Assembly: GCF_918797505.1 (NCBI RefSeq)
Contig: NC_092797.1
Coordinates: 19,357,372-19,421,371, forward strand
Direction: 5' to 3'
From: Bemisia tabaci
Taxonomy: Eukaryota; Arthropoda; Insecta; Hemiptera; Aleyrodidae
DNA: 64,000 nucleotides
In this document: piece after piece, positions 1 through 11,069 of the stretch
Layout of the letters: the number at the start of each line of letters is the position of its first letter
How positions within the stretch are numbered: position 1 is the stretch's first letter
The notes under the pieces: model-generated
Databases searched by the model: none
What the model was told of the DNA's origin: nothing
What the model saw: the letters and a program-made list of their open reading frames with translations, nothing else
Made by a program: the position numbers and the translations under genes

Positions 1-1026
1 TTCGATCGACCAAGTAAGCGCTGTCCATATAATTCTGATGAAGAGCTCATCGAACAGCAACATGTTTAGAATTATCTTCGTCGTAACAACTGCGCCAAAC
101 AAGATGACTTTTACGTCCCTTGAACATCAAGGAAAACACTTTAAAGCAATTTGCCACAGGGTTTGTCGCTGCACTGTGAGCATACCAGAAGCATTTTCTC
201 CTTCATATTCTTACGTAGGCAACATAGACAACCATCTAGCAGGAATAGTTGCATCCAGACGTTGATGTCTTCTCAATACATCTTAGCTTTCATTACTGAA
301 ATAATTATTATGTTATTATGTACCATTGAGCCCCCTGATGACCATTGAAACAACCTCCAACTTACATTTGTCATAACAGCTCCATCTCCGATACTAAGCT
401 TACAATATTTTCTTGACAAATATTGGTCCTAGAGTTGTGATATGTTAAATTATTACGGTTTGGCATCACCGCTGGAGAGTAAGACTCCGTCTATAATTCA
501 AAATGCTCATCACCTCAATATTACGGAAAAATTATTGTGTCTGCGGCGCGTTAGCTGACACAGCTTTGAATTCAAATTAATATTATCTCCAAGCACTCCT
601 TCGGCTATTAGTATTCCACGGTGGTTCGGTCTTTTAAGTGTGTCTCCTTCTTGACCGTGCTTTCCTCGCTGTAACATCATCGAATTATAAGACTTGATTT
701 CTATACCTGACCCTTTTAAGGACTTTAGTCAGGGTGGTCAAGAAACAAGCAGACCTCTGAAATGGGCGGGATAATGCAGCGACGATGATTCATACCGCCT
801 CAAATTAAACTAATGTCCTCCTTTGAGTCATGCATTCTCTTTTTCGATCGAATTTCCTCCACAGTAAACTCATGCTAGAATAAATCTTTGAGCCTTGCGG
901 TTAGCGGGCGGTTATTGGATCAGAAATTAAGATTCAGATTTCCGGATCTACTAAAAAAACATAGAAAAGAAATGTTGTACTTAGCGTTTTCCGAAAGTTT
1001 AAGAGTGTTTCAAAGAAGTGTTTAAC
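1..1026. other. AT-rich stretch, no gene seen
   Basis: Only short overlapping open frames without recognisable protein character. No splice-flanked exon, RNA gene or repeat shared with the rest of the window was found. Confidence 0.5.
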
Positions 1027-1830
1027 ACAGGGCCGGATTTTCCTACTTGCCACAAATGGGCCGCCTGTATTTTGCCGCCCCCTTCTGATTCGTTTTGAAA
1101 CATCAATAAAAACCATCAAGTGAACAAGCCAGTGGGGGAGAGGTGCATAAGACGCGTTTACTCGTGTTGAACACATTTTTTGGGAATGCCCTGTCAACAC
1201 TACTGGCAGAAGGTCACGGAACTTTGCGCGAAAGTCAAGTTTCGTAGACCTATCTCTTATTGACAAGGCCTTCCATTCATAAGAAATGAACGAAAAAATT
1301 ATAAAAGAATAAACACAAAATTTGGTTTAATGATTTTAACTTCCGCCGCGACGCCGCGCCGCGTCAACCGCACCGTGTTTGGCGCAATGCGTGAAGTATT
1401 CACGCAGTCTTGTAGGCGCTATGCGTTTTACGCTGACCGCTGCTGAACGCACTGTGTTGAACGCAACGCGTGAAGTATTCATGCATTCTTGTAGGCGCTA
1501 TCCGTTTCACACTGACCACAATAAGCGTAATGTGTTTGATGCAATGCGTGAAGTATTCGTGCAGTCTTGTAGGCGCTAATATGTGTTACATGCCGATTGC
1601 CGCGCCGAGGGCTTCTCCTTTTCATCTCAAGTCCTCGTCATCATTTCTCCCTAAGTCGCGCCGTTCTAGGCCAAATGTAGTGTTTGGTTTCTCTCTTAAC
1701 TCGAATAATTCTGTCTCTTGTATCACTGAAAGACGACAAAATTAGAAATTACTATACTCTCCGGAAATGAGAGATTTTGTTGCCTTTCCTTGTTTGTAAT
1801 TTTTTTTTCTAAATCCGATTTTTCCATACA
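1027..1830 (+). repeat. Dispersed repeat R1, longest copy
   Basis: Begins with CAGGGCCGGATT and a segment found again at 52778-52865. Its middle and 3' parts recur in reverse orientation near 19250-19640 and 26630-26890. In the centre is a 79-bp tandem repeat present three times here, about twice at 19.5 kb and once at 26.65 kb. It has no coding character. I do not recognise the family. It may be a non-autonomous transposon carrying a minisatellite. Confidence 0.7.
1375..1580 (+). repeat. Minisatellite of 78-79 bp inside R1 (about 2.7 units)
   Basis: Units start at 1375, 1454 and 1532, each with GTGTT followed by GCAA(T/C)GCGTGAAGTATTC and then CTTGTAGGCGCTA. Units differ by about 10-20 percent. 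The short open frames here are by-products of the repeat. Confidence 0.8.
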
Positions 1831-3190
1831 TAGCTAGAGAAACTATACCAATCCTTCTCTCCGACCAGTGAGGAGTCATATTTTCAAAAGTGCTCATAAA
1901 ATATTGTAGTGCCACTTAATTTTTGAAGACTTTGCATTTTTAAAATTTTAGAATTTATCCAAAATTCCATGAAGACATTCTCGAACTGTAAAGCTATGTT
2001 ATCAACATAAAAATGGGAAGAAGTACTCAAAAATTGGCAAAAAAGGAACAACACAATGTTGAAATTCTTGGCGTGTGAACAGTCAATGTCGATGGACATA
2101 TTTTAAAAAAAGAAGTTGGTTTTTGGTATCAAGAGCACAAATACCGAAAATGAGCAAGACATGTATAAAAGGGTGACAAATAATGGAGGGACGCAACAAA
2201 ATCCAGGACAGTGCTCCTATAAAAGTGCTACTCCCACATAAGAATGTATGAGAAAAAGTAGCAAGTGTTTTACCCTCGACCCGAAAAAGGGGGCGAAACT
2301 ATCACCGTGAAAGTGAATTTAATACTTTGAGCTGAGAAAGGCAACAAAAGGAATGACAATAAGTGATTAGAGTACGTGGAGAAATCAATCTTAAAAGTTA
2401 TGGGTACCTTAACAAGCGAGGGTGCTCTTGGCACCTGTAGCTCGTATCCACCTCGCGCACTCACACATGCATACCAACAACCGTGCACACAATGTGTGAT
2501 CATGAGGTGTGTGTCAACCTTCGACCCCTCTGAGTTGAGACACAGAGAGCATACGAGGCAGTGCTTTCGGGAGCTCGTGGGTAAAATCAAACACGAAAGT
2601 TTATTTCTCGGATGGAGGAGGTCAGAGCCTATTAAAATCATACTGAAGATCAATTGGGAGAGTTCTATTCATCTCGTTCCTAAGTAGGATCTAATCCTTT
2701 CGGGAACCGGGCTGAGAGTGTGAGCGCGTCAAAGAAGATGCGTCGCCCATATTAATCTTGTTTTTGTCATATTTTACATTTAAATGGGACTCCCCCACAC
2801 CATCTCCAATAAAGGTGTTTTATTGTGCGCTGTGCTAGAATAAAGGAGAACTTAGCTGAAGGTATTGCTCTTTAACGTAATTCACTTTTTTTCCCCTGTT
2901 CACTTGTATTTATGCGGCTAATATTGGTGGGAAAGCTCGAAGGAGTTGAAAAAGTGTCTCATCGGCAATTATGCGTCGGTATGAGCTTTATACACAGGTG
3001 TGTCAACGAGAGTAAGCCTTTCTTTCGTGCGACGTATATCACAATGAATTACCTCAGAGGTGCTGATCAGCCACTTTAGGAGCAAAAAAAACCGAAGCTC
3101 AGTTTGTCTCTCATGATCAAACAAGCAATAGGTTTTTTCCCTCCATTTTTTTTTATAATTCGTCACCATCGACAAGAAAATGGATCTTAG

Positions 3191-3193
<3 letters not shown>
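1831..3193. other. No gene recognised
   Basis: AT-rich DNA. Opposed open frames at 2270-2687 overlap on both strands, match no family I know and lack splice context, so they are not called. Confidence 0.4.

Positions 3194-3225
<32 letters not shown>
3194..3225 (+). repeat. Poly(A) tract, 32 bp
   Basis: Uninterrupted A run. No retrotransposed body could be delimited beside it. Confidence 0.9.
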
Positions 3226-3229
<4 letters not shown>

Positions 3230-3810
3230 TAGTGATATACCCCTGTTATTGTTTAGTAGAGTATTCTACAAAATAAAATAAAAATAAATCAGGAAAAGAA
3301 AAAATATGATGTAGTTCGATCTTTTGAAAAAAGAATCTGCCCATAATTTGTCGTATTTTATAAGATTTGACATTGCTCTATTTTAACGCTGCGAAAGTCC
3401 TAGTCGCAAATTATACTCGCACTTTTACTGAGGAAAAATTGGAATTTCTGGGTGAAATTATCATTAACTTTTGTCTCTGATTACAGGCAAAAATAAGGGA
3501 TGTATTAGTAAGAATTTGCGCAGTTAAATTCTTTAAAAAAATTGAGCTGCTTGAGTTTATTTTGTAACCTCGGAGTGGAATTAAGATTTTTTGTGTGAGA
3601 GGCTGAAAACTGTTGGTTTCAAACGTAGTTTTGAAGATAAAAATGTTGTAATCAGCTATCATTCGATCGGAGCTGACAATTAGTCGCTCCTCTGGCGGAA
3701 GGGCTTATTTAATTTCCACGTAAACCCTGTTCTTCATATTCGATCATTTTCTCCCTTAGTCGAAAGGAACCACCTACTTCAACCAATAGGATTGATCCAT
3801 ACACTCCACG

Positions 3811-3860
3811 TCTTCTTTGTCTATCGCTACGTCTATCAATTTCAATAATCAGCCCGCTGA
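3811..3860 (+). repeat. 50-bp dispersed repeat, copy 1
   Basis: Aligns without gaps to 6851-6900 (shared core GCTACGTCTATCA and CAATAATC), about 80 percent identical. It is probably a fragment of a larger dispersed element. Confidence 0.6.
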
Positions 3861-4922
3861 CAGTGTTATGCGTGACTTATGAATCTTGGAACTGAACAGT
3901 AGTATTGTGGCTCGTTTCGTCGTAGAGGACTTATATCCTAAACATGAAAAATTAGCCCTTAAGGCGGGTTTATAGGAACTGTTGAGAGAACTTGGGGGAC
4001 TTTTTTTTTTGATTAAATGTCTTTGTTACTAAAAACTCATTCTCACTTTTAAAATATAAAAAATTTGCTTTAAATATAACAATTTATTAAATGTTCTCAC
4101 TTAATAAACAATGGCCATTTAAGGCAGCTCAGAATGTTTGCTCTCTTAAAACTTTTCCACTTGATGTGAGCTAAAGGTGATTGGTGAGTGGATTCAAGAG
4201 CTCACGACACGAATTGACGGATTGTGAATTCAATAAAAATCCGTCATAAACACGATATTATTGAAGATTAGGTTAATGACCGTGAACTGCCATTCAACTG
4301 CAGCAGTACCTCACAATAAAATGAATCCGGAAATTCACACAAGTCACAACTCACGCTTCAAAACTCGCATGATAAAGCTACGTTGCCTTTTCGCCTGGTG
4401 CTGCCATGCTGGCGCTAAATTTCCACGGTTCTTGTTAAGTACCCATCTTCCAAGGCACGAAAAATACCTACATATTGCAAGGTCCATTAGAGTGTCACAA
4501 GACGTTGTTTTGATGCTTGACTATTGAAAATTAGCAACAATAATGAAAAACTGAACGAATTTCCCTTTCCTTCTGATCTGATAGTAGTCTTTCAGTCTTC
4601 AAAATACAATTGTAGGACAAGAAATTTTGAATGACACATTTTTTTTTCTCCAACAGTGTGAATTTTCTTGTATTAACATGTATGTTACAGGAGAATTTAT
4701 CGCAAAATTCAATCCTCCCCATTCGCGTAATGACCTCTCGCTCATTTTGGAGACAACGCATGTGCAAATACTCCTATTATGGATAAAGTCGAAATGATGG
4801 TTCCTGTTACAAAACAAAGTCCAATTCCATTCCACTATTGAGACATCAATTTTCAAACTTTTTAGCGTTGCTAATGGTAACCACCGGTATGATTTATCCA
4901 GTCAAATTCACCCTCAGACATT
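3861..4922. other. No gene recognised
   Basis: AT-rich, with short open frames only. Nothing recognisable. Confidence 0.4.
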
Positions 4923-5151
4923 CACAAGGAAAAAAGTCCTTTGGAGCTAGAAGTCCAGGCTTTTAAAATATTTGACAAGAAAACATACTCTTGATCAATG
5001 GGATATTTGCTTGAATCAAAAGGAAAAGACCGCCTAAATTAAGAGGCTCGGATCTTAATTCAAACAAATAACCGATCGAATCAAGAGCATTTTTTCGTGT
5101 CAAATTTTTTAAAAGTCAAGACGCTGGATCCAAGAGACTATTTTTCCAGTG
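4923..5151. mobile_element. CACTGG-family palindromic MITE, copy A (diverged)
   Basis: About 229 bp, nearly a perfect fold-back from end to end. It starts CACAAGGAAAAAAG, a diverged CACTGG terminus, and ends TTTTTCCAGTG. It shares the internal order of the other copies: GATC-AGTCCAG, GACAAGAAAA, TCTTGAT, then the mirror image. It has no ORF and is therefore non-autonomous. Confidence 0.8.
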
Positions 5152-5231
5152 CTCAGAATGGGTTTCTCCCAACTTTTCAAATTTGCAAACTTTAGGTCTC
5201 CTCAAAAAATAGCAATTCAAAATTTATCCCT

Positions 5232-5461
5232 CACTGGAAAAAAAAGTCGTTTGGATCTAGAGTCCAGACTGTTGAAAACAACGACAAGAAAAAAATACTC
5301 TTGATTCAATCGGACTTTTGCTTGGATCAAAAGGAAATCCGCTTAAATTAAAAGGCTTGGTTCTCGATCTAAGCAAAAATCCGATTGAATCAACAGTATG
5401 ATTTTCTTGTTAATGTTCTTAAGAGTCTGGACTCTAGATCCAAGCGACTTATTTTCCAGTG
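5232..5461. mobile_element. CACTGG-family palindromic MITE, copy B
   Basis: 230 bp with termini CACTGGAAAAAAAAG and ATTTTCCAGTG. The two halves are inverted copies of each other. Flanks are CT on both sides, consistent with a 2-bp target duplication. Only 80 bp separates it from copy A. Confidence 0.88.
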
Positions 5462-5941
5462 CTGAGCTTTTCTTCCTTCTAAAGATGAAAATTGCAAAAT
5501 TCTAGATAATAATTGAAAATCACAACCGCGCGAAAAGGACGCAAGGGCGTCGTTCATGTCGGAGTCGTAAAGGTAATCTCGAGCATTTACGGTAGCGCGC
5601 GAGTGTGGCGGCGGGGGGGGGGGGCGTCTGGATTTACGAGTGAGCATGTGAATACGTCTCATCCGCCGTTTTATTCGGACCCGTGAATTCGTTTCCGAGT
5701 GGTACAAAAGCAATTTTCAGCCCTGAAATTAACTCCTGGGCCCCATAAAAATATTATGTGTGAAACGGAAGATGCGGATCTCGCCCCAGGCAACGCACTA
5801 ACTCCTGAACGCTCTTTGAACGCAATTTTTATCGTTTTACGTCTATTTAAGCATTCGTGCATTCGCTGAATTCATTACTTTATCGGGAACCGTCCCGAAA
5901 TTACTTGCCTCACGTTTAAGCCCTTTTGTCTGTCGTGCATA
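5462..5941. other. No gene recognised
   Basis: Contains a G-rich run near 5610-5624. Nothing else stands out. Confidence 0.4.
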
Positions 5942-6195
5942 CTACCACGTGCGAGGAAACACCATACGTACACTCAAGAGTCGCCAAATTTTCTCCGCGG
6001 TATTATGTTAGTTTTTGAGGAGATTTACAGATAATTTTTTTTGTTTTAATTTTTAAAAAAATTAAATCTATTTGCGAAGAAAATTCCCTGAAAAAATCGG
6101 AAAAAAATATTCACAGGTTTCCCGGAAAATAGTATTTTATGAAAGGAAATTTGGCAACGTCTGAGGGCTCATACGGCGCTTTTCCTTAGCACAAA
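5942..6195. mobile_element. CTGCC fold-back family, copy 1 (diverged)
   Basis: Left end CTACCACGTGCGAGGAAAC mirrors the right end with GCGCTTTTCCTTAGCAC. The inner arms GCCAAATTT and AAATTTGGCAACG match the copies at 20.1, 40.05, 54.8 and 59.1 kb. Non-coding. Confidence 0.7.
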
Positions 6196-7581
6196 CACAT
6201 AGCCCCTGGATCTGCTTTAACGGCAAAACGCGATGTGTTTTGATGTATATGAAAATTTAGGGGTTGAACCGACCTTAATCGCTGCCCGAAAGTAGGTGCG
6301 GAGATTTTAAGGAGGGAAGATTTTATGTGTAAGGGTGGGATGGGAGCATCCTTTATGGGCACGAAAGAACGCCTGCAGGGTCTGAGTAGAACTTATGATA
6401 TCTCAACACATGTCCTAAGCCTCAATTCTGGAGCTTTGTAATCCCTTTCCTCTCTTCTGATGAAACGCAAAAATTAAACTTTCAAGCGAAGGTTTTGTCG
6501 CTCCAGAAGCCTTGCTGCGAAATTTTCCACGCCTTTAAGTCTCGAGTAATTTTGATGACTATCAAGGTAAGCAAATCAGGCTATCAATTTAATTAGTCTC
6601 TTGGGCCGAAAAATTGAGAGAATTCTCGATTGACAAAACGCCGTAGTATATCAAAGCAAAACTTTCAAGCGGTTTTCTTTTTTTTTTTCGAGTGAAGGGT
6701 ATATTCTTTCATCAAAATACCCAAACAAATCGTCACTCTTTTGACGTAGGAGGTGTATCTTTATCTCCGCATGTGCCCCAGAAAGCCCAGATTTAAGGAT
6801 TTTGCGTGGGTTGCCTTTCTTTTAGTTACTCTATTACCTATACCTCTTTTGTCTCCTTTGTCCATAGCTACGTCTATCAGTTCCAATAATCGGCCCGTTG
6901 GTGTATTCAATACAATAAGGCGACGAAACCGAGGGCGGAATTTCAGAAATGAAATGATAGATCGAGAAAAAAAATAAACCGTGAATGAGCCATGTCTGAT
7001 TATTCGAGTGATCAAAAAAAAGTGTCAAAACGGGGGGCGACCCGTTCCGTAAACGGACCCCCTGGGTCCCTGCTCCGATCTTCATATTGGTTAAAGAAAT
7101 ACACACACAAGCCTCGGCTCACCGACGGGGACACACATGCGCCCGAGAAATATTAATTGTGTCCGAAGCGAAATTACATTTAAAAACTGTCACTTGCAGG
7201 CAAACACTGGGCGATTCGGATTTGAATATGAATTGAAACCACGGCACGGGACTCAGGGCCGGTCCAGCGGTCATTATGTAAGAAATCTCCTCAGCCGCCT
7301 AATGAAGAATGCACCCCGTTCGGAGGCGCGCAGGGGGGTCCCAACCTCCGAGCCCTCCCTCGCTTCACCGCTACCGCGGTGATACACTTATTTGTATAAC
7401 TTCTTGTTATTATTATTTTATTATTCCACCGGCTAGGATTTTTCAATCGCCGCCTCCCACTCTACCGTTTTTTTTTACTATTTACCAACATGTTCCATGG
7501 ATGCGCATATCAACTTTTTTTAGTCCTTTTTGATCGCATGCATGCGGGTAAAGAAAAAACTAGAAACGGTGGAGCCATAAC
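6196..7581. other. No gene recognised; second 50-bp repeat copy inside
   Basis: Positions 6851-6900 repeat 3811-3860. The overlapping open frames at 6753-7106 on both strands look like chance frames. Confidence 0.4.
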
Positions 7582-7839
7582 TGAATCGATGAGAACGAAA
7601 ACACACCAACTCGGTTACTTGAAAATGCTCAATTTCTATTAAAGACAATTAATTTACTCGAAAATCATTGAAGTTAGCGCATCTGTTCTAACTTGGACTT
7701 TTAAAGTATCCATAAGTGCTTGTCTTTCGGCAGCAAAAATCTTTCTCTTAAACTAACTTCTCCACCTATTCTTCCACCTATTCGTGTCCTGATTATTTTC
7801 ATTTTTCCGAGTTGGTGTGTTTTCATTCTCACTGATTCA
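7582..7839. mobile_element. GTTGGTGTGTTT fold-back family, copy 1
   Basis: The inverted ends read TGAATCGATGAGAAC...CACACCAACTCGG on the left and the mirror CCGAGTTGGTGTG...ACTGATTCA on the right, about 33 bp with few mismatches. The interior is non-coding and shares TTTCTCTTAAACTAACTTC with the copy at 51.2 kb. Confidence 0.82.
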
Positions 7840-7879
7840 ACTATCCTTGCTACATGCCACATTGGGGGAGCGTTCATAA

Positions 7880-8083
7880 ATGGACCATATTTAGCAGAAA
7901 TGAACCAAGTCACATCAGCTACTGTCAAATCTAAGGACAATCTAAGTTTTTACAAGAGAACGTTTGTGCAGATACTTTTCAAAGTTTCTTCGTAGTATGC
8001 GGAAAAATCGCTGAAATTTGCCCCGAAATCCACACAACTGTTTTCATGTAAAAAATTAAATTTCCCCCTTTAAATTTTGGTTT
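7880..8083. repeat. CACATCAGCT fold-back family, copy 1 (incomplete)
   Basis: Shares TTAGCAGAAA, CACATCAGCT, GAGAACGTTTGTG and TTTTCATGTAAA in order with copies at 18.91 and 23.91 kb. The right inverted end is not evident, so this copy is truncated or eroded. It starts about 40 bp after the preceding fold-back. Confidence 0.6.
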
Positions 8084-9270
8084 GTTCATGGCTAAGCTCT
8101 GAATGATCATGCAGCGGAATTTCAATCCTTGGAATTGTCAAATTTTGGTTGCAGCTATAACAGCCGTGCCGCTTTACGTGGGACATGTATAGCAAAGAGT
8201 GATTCAGATTTATAATGTGCCTATCTAGAGGAATATGCCAATTTTAGATGAGCCATATAATACAGCTAGGTACCTATACTGAACTTCGCAGCTCATATCT
8301 GCACAAAACCGAGTTTCATTTTGCCACGTATATGTTTAAACAGTTCTGAAATGTTTCACCATAATTCTTTTAAATCAATTCATGTTAGAGAGGAGTGCCG
8401 GCTATTTCAATTCATCTTCAAGTCAACCGCAACCGCATGACTCATCAGAAAAGTTTAGTGATACTTCATCAAAGGGCGCGTTAAAATGCCAATCTTCTGG
8501 TTCTCGCCTGGCTATGAAATTCTGTTAACGCTTGAGCGATGGGATGAAAACATTTGTAAGGATTAGATTCTTATCTCGAAATTCCACGCAACTCACCAAA
8601 TTCTTTAAGGAACGATATGTCAGGTGAGTTCATTGTTGTGAAGTGCTGATGCTTTGAAACCCCTATTTATACGGTTTCACGAAGAGTAACAAAGTACGAT
8701 GATCTTATTTTTTCGAGGTTTTTTGTCGCGAGGCTGAGGCCCTTCACAACACCTTGGCCAAATACAATGGCGGTTATCCGTCCAATCTGTTGATGGGCCG
8801 TGGATCCTGAATAGGTGGTTCGGTTTCAATTTAAATACTGGTTCAACGAACAAGTTGGTATGCATGTATTAAATGTCTTTAAGGTGAAAGAACAAATCAC
8901 GCCCCCGCATACAGAAGGGGTCTTTATTAAGCGGTGGTATCAAACTCGAGGTAAAAGTAAAGGAGACATATCACATGCCGATAAAGATTTCGATGACGAA
9001 ACTACGAAACCCCATACCTGAGTTTAAAACCTACTGCTGGTTTTCCGTTTCGATGGGGTTACTGATAATTTGCAATAGGTGTGATTTTTTTGCCCTTACC
9101 AGCATATTTTTTAACATTTTGTAGACACTATCTATGTTTCTATTTATTTTTTTTTTTATTTTTTTTCTCGTTAGGAAAGGTACAACCTAATGCTAAGTTT
9201 TACATTTTTTTATATTTCATCCAACTGAAGAAAGCTGTGGTGTTTCCAGCCGGAACGTCTTGGTCGTGCA
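8084..9270. other. No gene recognised
   Basis: Short frames only (for example 8677-8865 and 8815-9021 on opposite strands). No repeat was identified. Confidence 0.4.
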
Positions 9271-9415
9271 CGTGCTTTTTTCGTGCTTTTTCTTGCTTTT
9301 TCGTGCTTTTATCGTGCTTTTTCCGTGCTTTTATCGTGCTTTTTCCGTGCTTTTATCGTGCTTTTTCCGTGCTTTTATCGTGCTTTTATCGTGCTTTTTT
9401 CGTGCTTTTTGCGCA
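9271..9415 (+). repeat. CGTGCTTTT minisatellite, about 13 units of 11-12 bp
   Basis: Units are CGTGC followed by four to six T and then TC, AT or CC, repeated with little interruption. Because the array is open in all three forward frames it creates three overlapping pseudo-ORFs rich in Phe, Ala and Cys. These are repeat artefacts, not genes. Confidence 0.9.
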
Positions 9416-9519
9416 CTTTTTTGGAGCCTTGTTACCCTCGGTTGTGTGTTTTACAAATTCTAGGTGGCGGTAGCCACCCCGGCCCAATCCTAAAAAACTC
9501 CCTCTAAAAAATGACGACC

Positions 9520-9520
<1 letters not shown>

Positions 9521-9579
<59 letters not shown>
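9521..9579 (+). repeat. Poly(A) tract, 59 bp
   Basis: Pure A run 106 bp after the minisatellite. It could be the tail of a retrotransposed copy, but I cannot define its 5' end or a target duplication. Confidence 0.9.
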
Positions 9580-9582
<3 letters not shown>

Positions 9583-11069
9583 ATTAAACTTTAACGACAA
9601 ATTTTGGACCCCAAAACTTGACGATCGTTTTTGACGACATGGTCCCCAAAAGCTGACACTGATGGAATTGTTGATGAGCAGAGAGCAGATACGGGGCCCG
9701 CGAAACGGTCGGCCGCGGGATTGACCATCGTGTTTAGTTCACTGACACCGCTATACCGTAGAAAAAAACCCCATACAAGTATAGATATTTCGAATCAGCG
9801 TTAAATAAACTACAACTAATTTTTTGGAAATTTCGTATTGTTGAGGTGTAATCGAGAACAATTAATAATTAAGTCGTTTATTGCTGTTCTGAAATCGGAT
9901 CTATTGGCATAGCTGTGGAGGTAAGGGTAGCATAAAACCCATCAAACTGGGGATAATTAGAATCTGTAAACTCCAAGGATCAAACCTTTGAAAAGTTTTC
10001 AGACTTACATGGGCGTCGAAAGGAGAATTAATCGAAAGAAGGAGCGGGTCCTTCAATTCTTCAAGCACATTTGAATTTGAAAATAACTTGTAGAACCGCG
10101 CGATGGATGGTGAGCGCCGACTCCAGAGGTTAAATTTCAGGTTATGCTACTGTTATTATGGCTTTAAATATTTAATTAATACGAAGAAGATAGATTAATT
10201 GAAATAATAAGATGAAGATAGATTAATTGATGCGTGTTTCCATTTTATCGTAGCCGAAGATAACTGGATCCATTTCTATATAATCCTTTTATGATTCCCA
10301 CACCCTTACTATGAGCTGTTACCATGTGCTGTTACAGTAAGTACCTACTCAGATCGCAACCTGCTATTTCTTCCCAGCGGCCCGGATCTAGTGATCTTTA
10401 CAAGTAATTGTTTATGAATAATTGATGATATTAGTGAGTCCTAGATACTATTTCTCGTTAATCAGATTCAACAACTATCCACCAGAAAATCATCCTTTCC
10501 CTCAATACGATGATGTCTGTCGGGGTCTCAATTTGTGGGGATGAAGTTGTGTTTCCACTTTCTCCTAAAATTTTGCTAGCAGCCGAACTCCTCTGGAGTT
10601 GATGTGTCTCTTCTCAGTGTATCATGCTATCGGTGCATAAAGCCTCAATGTTTTCATAGACTTGTAATGCTCTATATTGGAAACGCGGTTTACGCATTCA
10701 CCAATCAGTCGTGCGTATGTGTCTACTCAAAGAAGCTACGCAGCGCTCCGTTAATGAAATCAACTCAATGTCACAACATCCAAGATACTTGACTTTAAAC
10801 ATTACCGTTAATTTGATTATTAGCAAGTCTCTTGGATTCTGTGTCAGAAGTTGATTGAATCGACTAATTTGCCTGTGTTGGGATAAAATTCTTCTAATAA
10901 AGACCTTTCATATTGACCTCTGCAGAAGGTATGTATTCTATACTACTTTAATTCATTGGTTTAATAAAATTGATCTGCTAACTAATGCAGGCTATCCTTT
11001 ATGATAACCTCTCTACCCATTGGCTAAAATATGCAGTACCTGGAGACGTAAACTTGCCGTCACTGCTTA
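9580..11069. other. No gene recognised
   Basis: AT-rich. It contains a small direct duplication of GATAGATTAATTGA near 10187 and 10215. No exon or RNA gene seen. Confidence 0.4.

Noticed and set aside
2270..2687. 127- and 103-codon frames on opposite strands
   Set aside because: They overlap each other almost fully and neither has a recognisable motif.
9081..9507. Three overlapping forward frames rich in Phe/Cys/Ala
   Set aside because: Produced by the CGTGCTTTT minisatellite, which lacks stops in all three frames.
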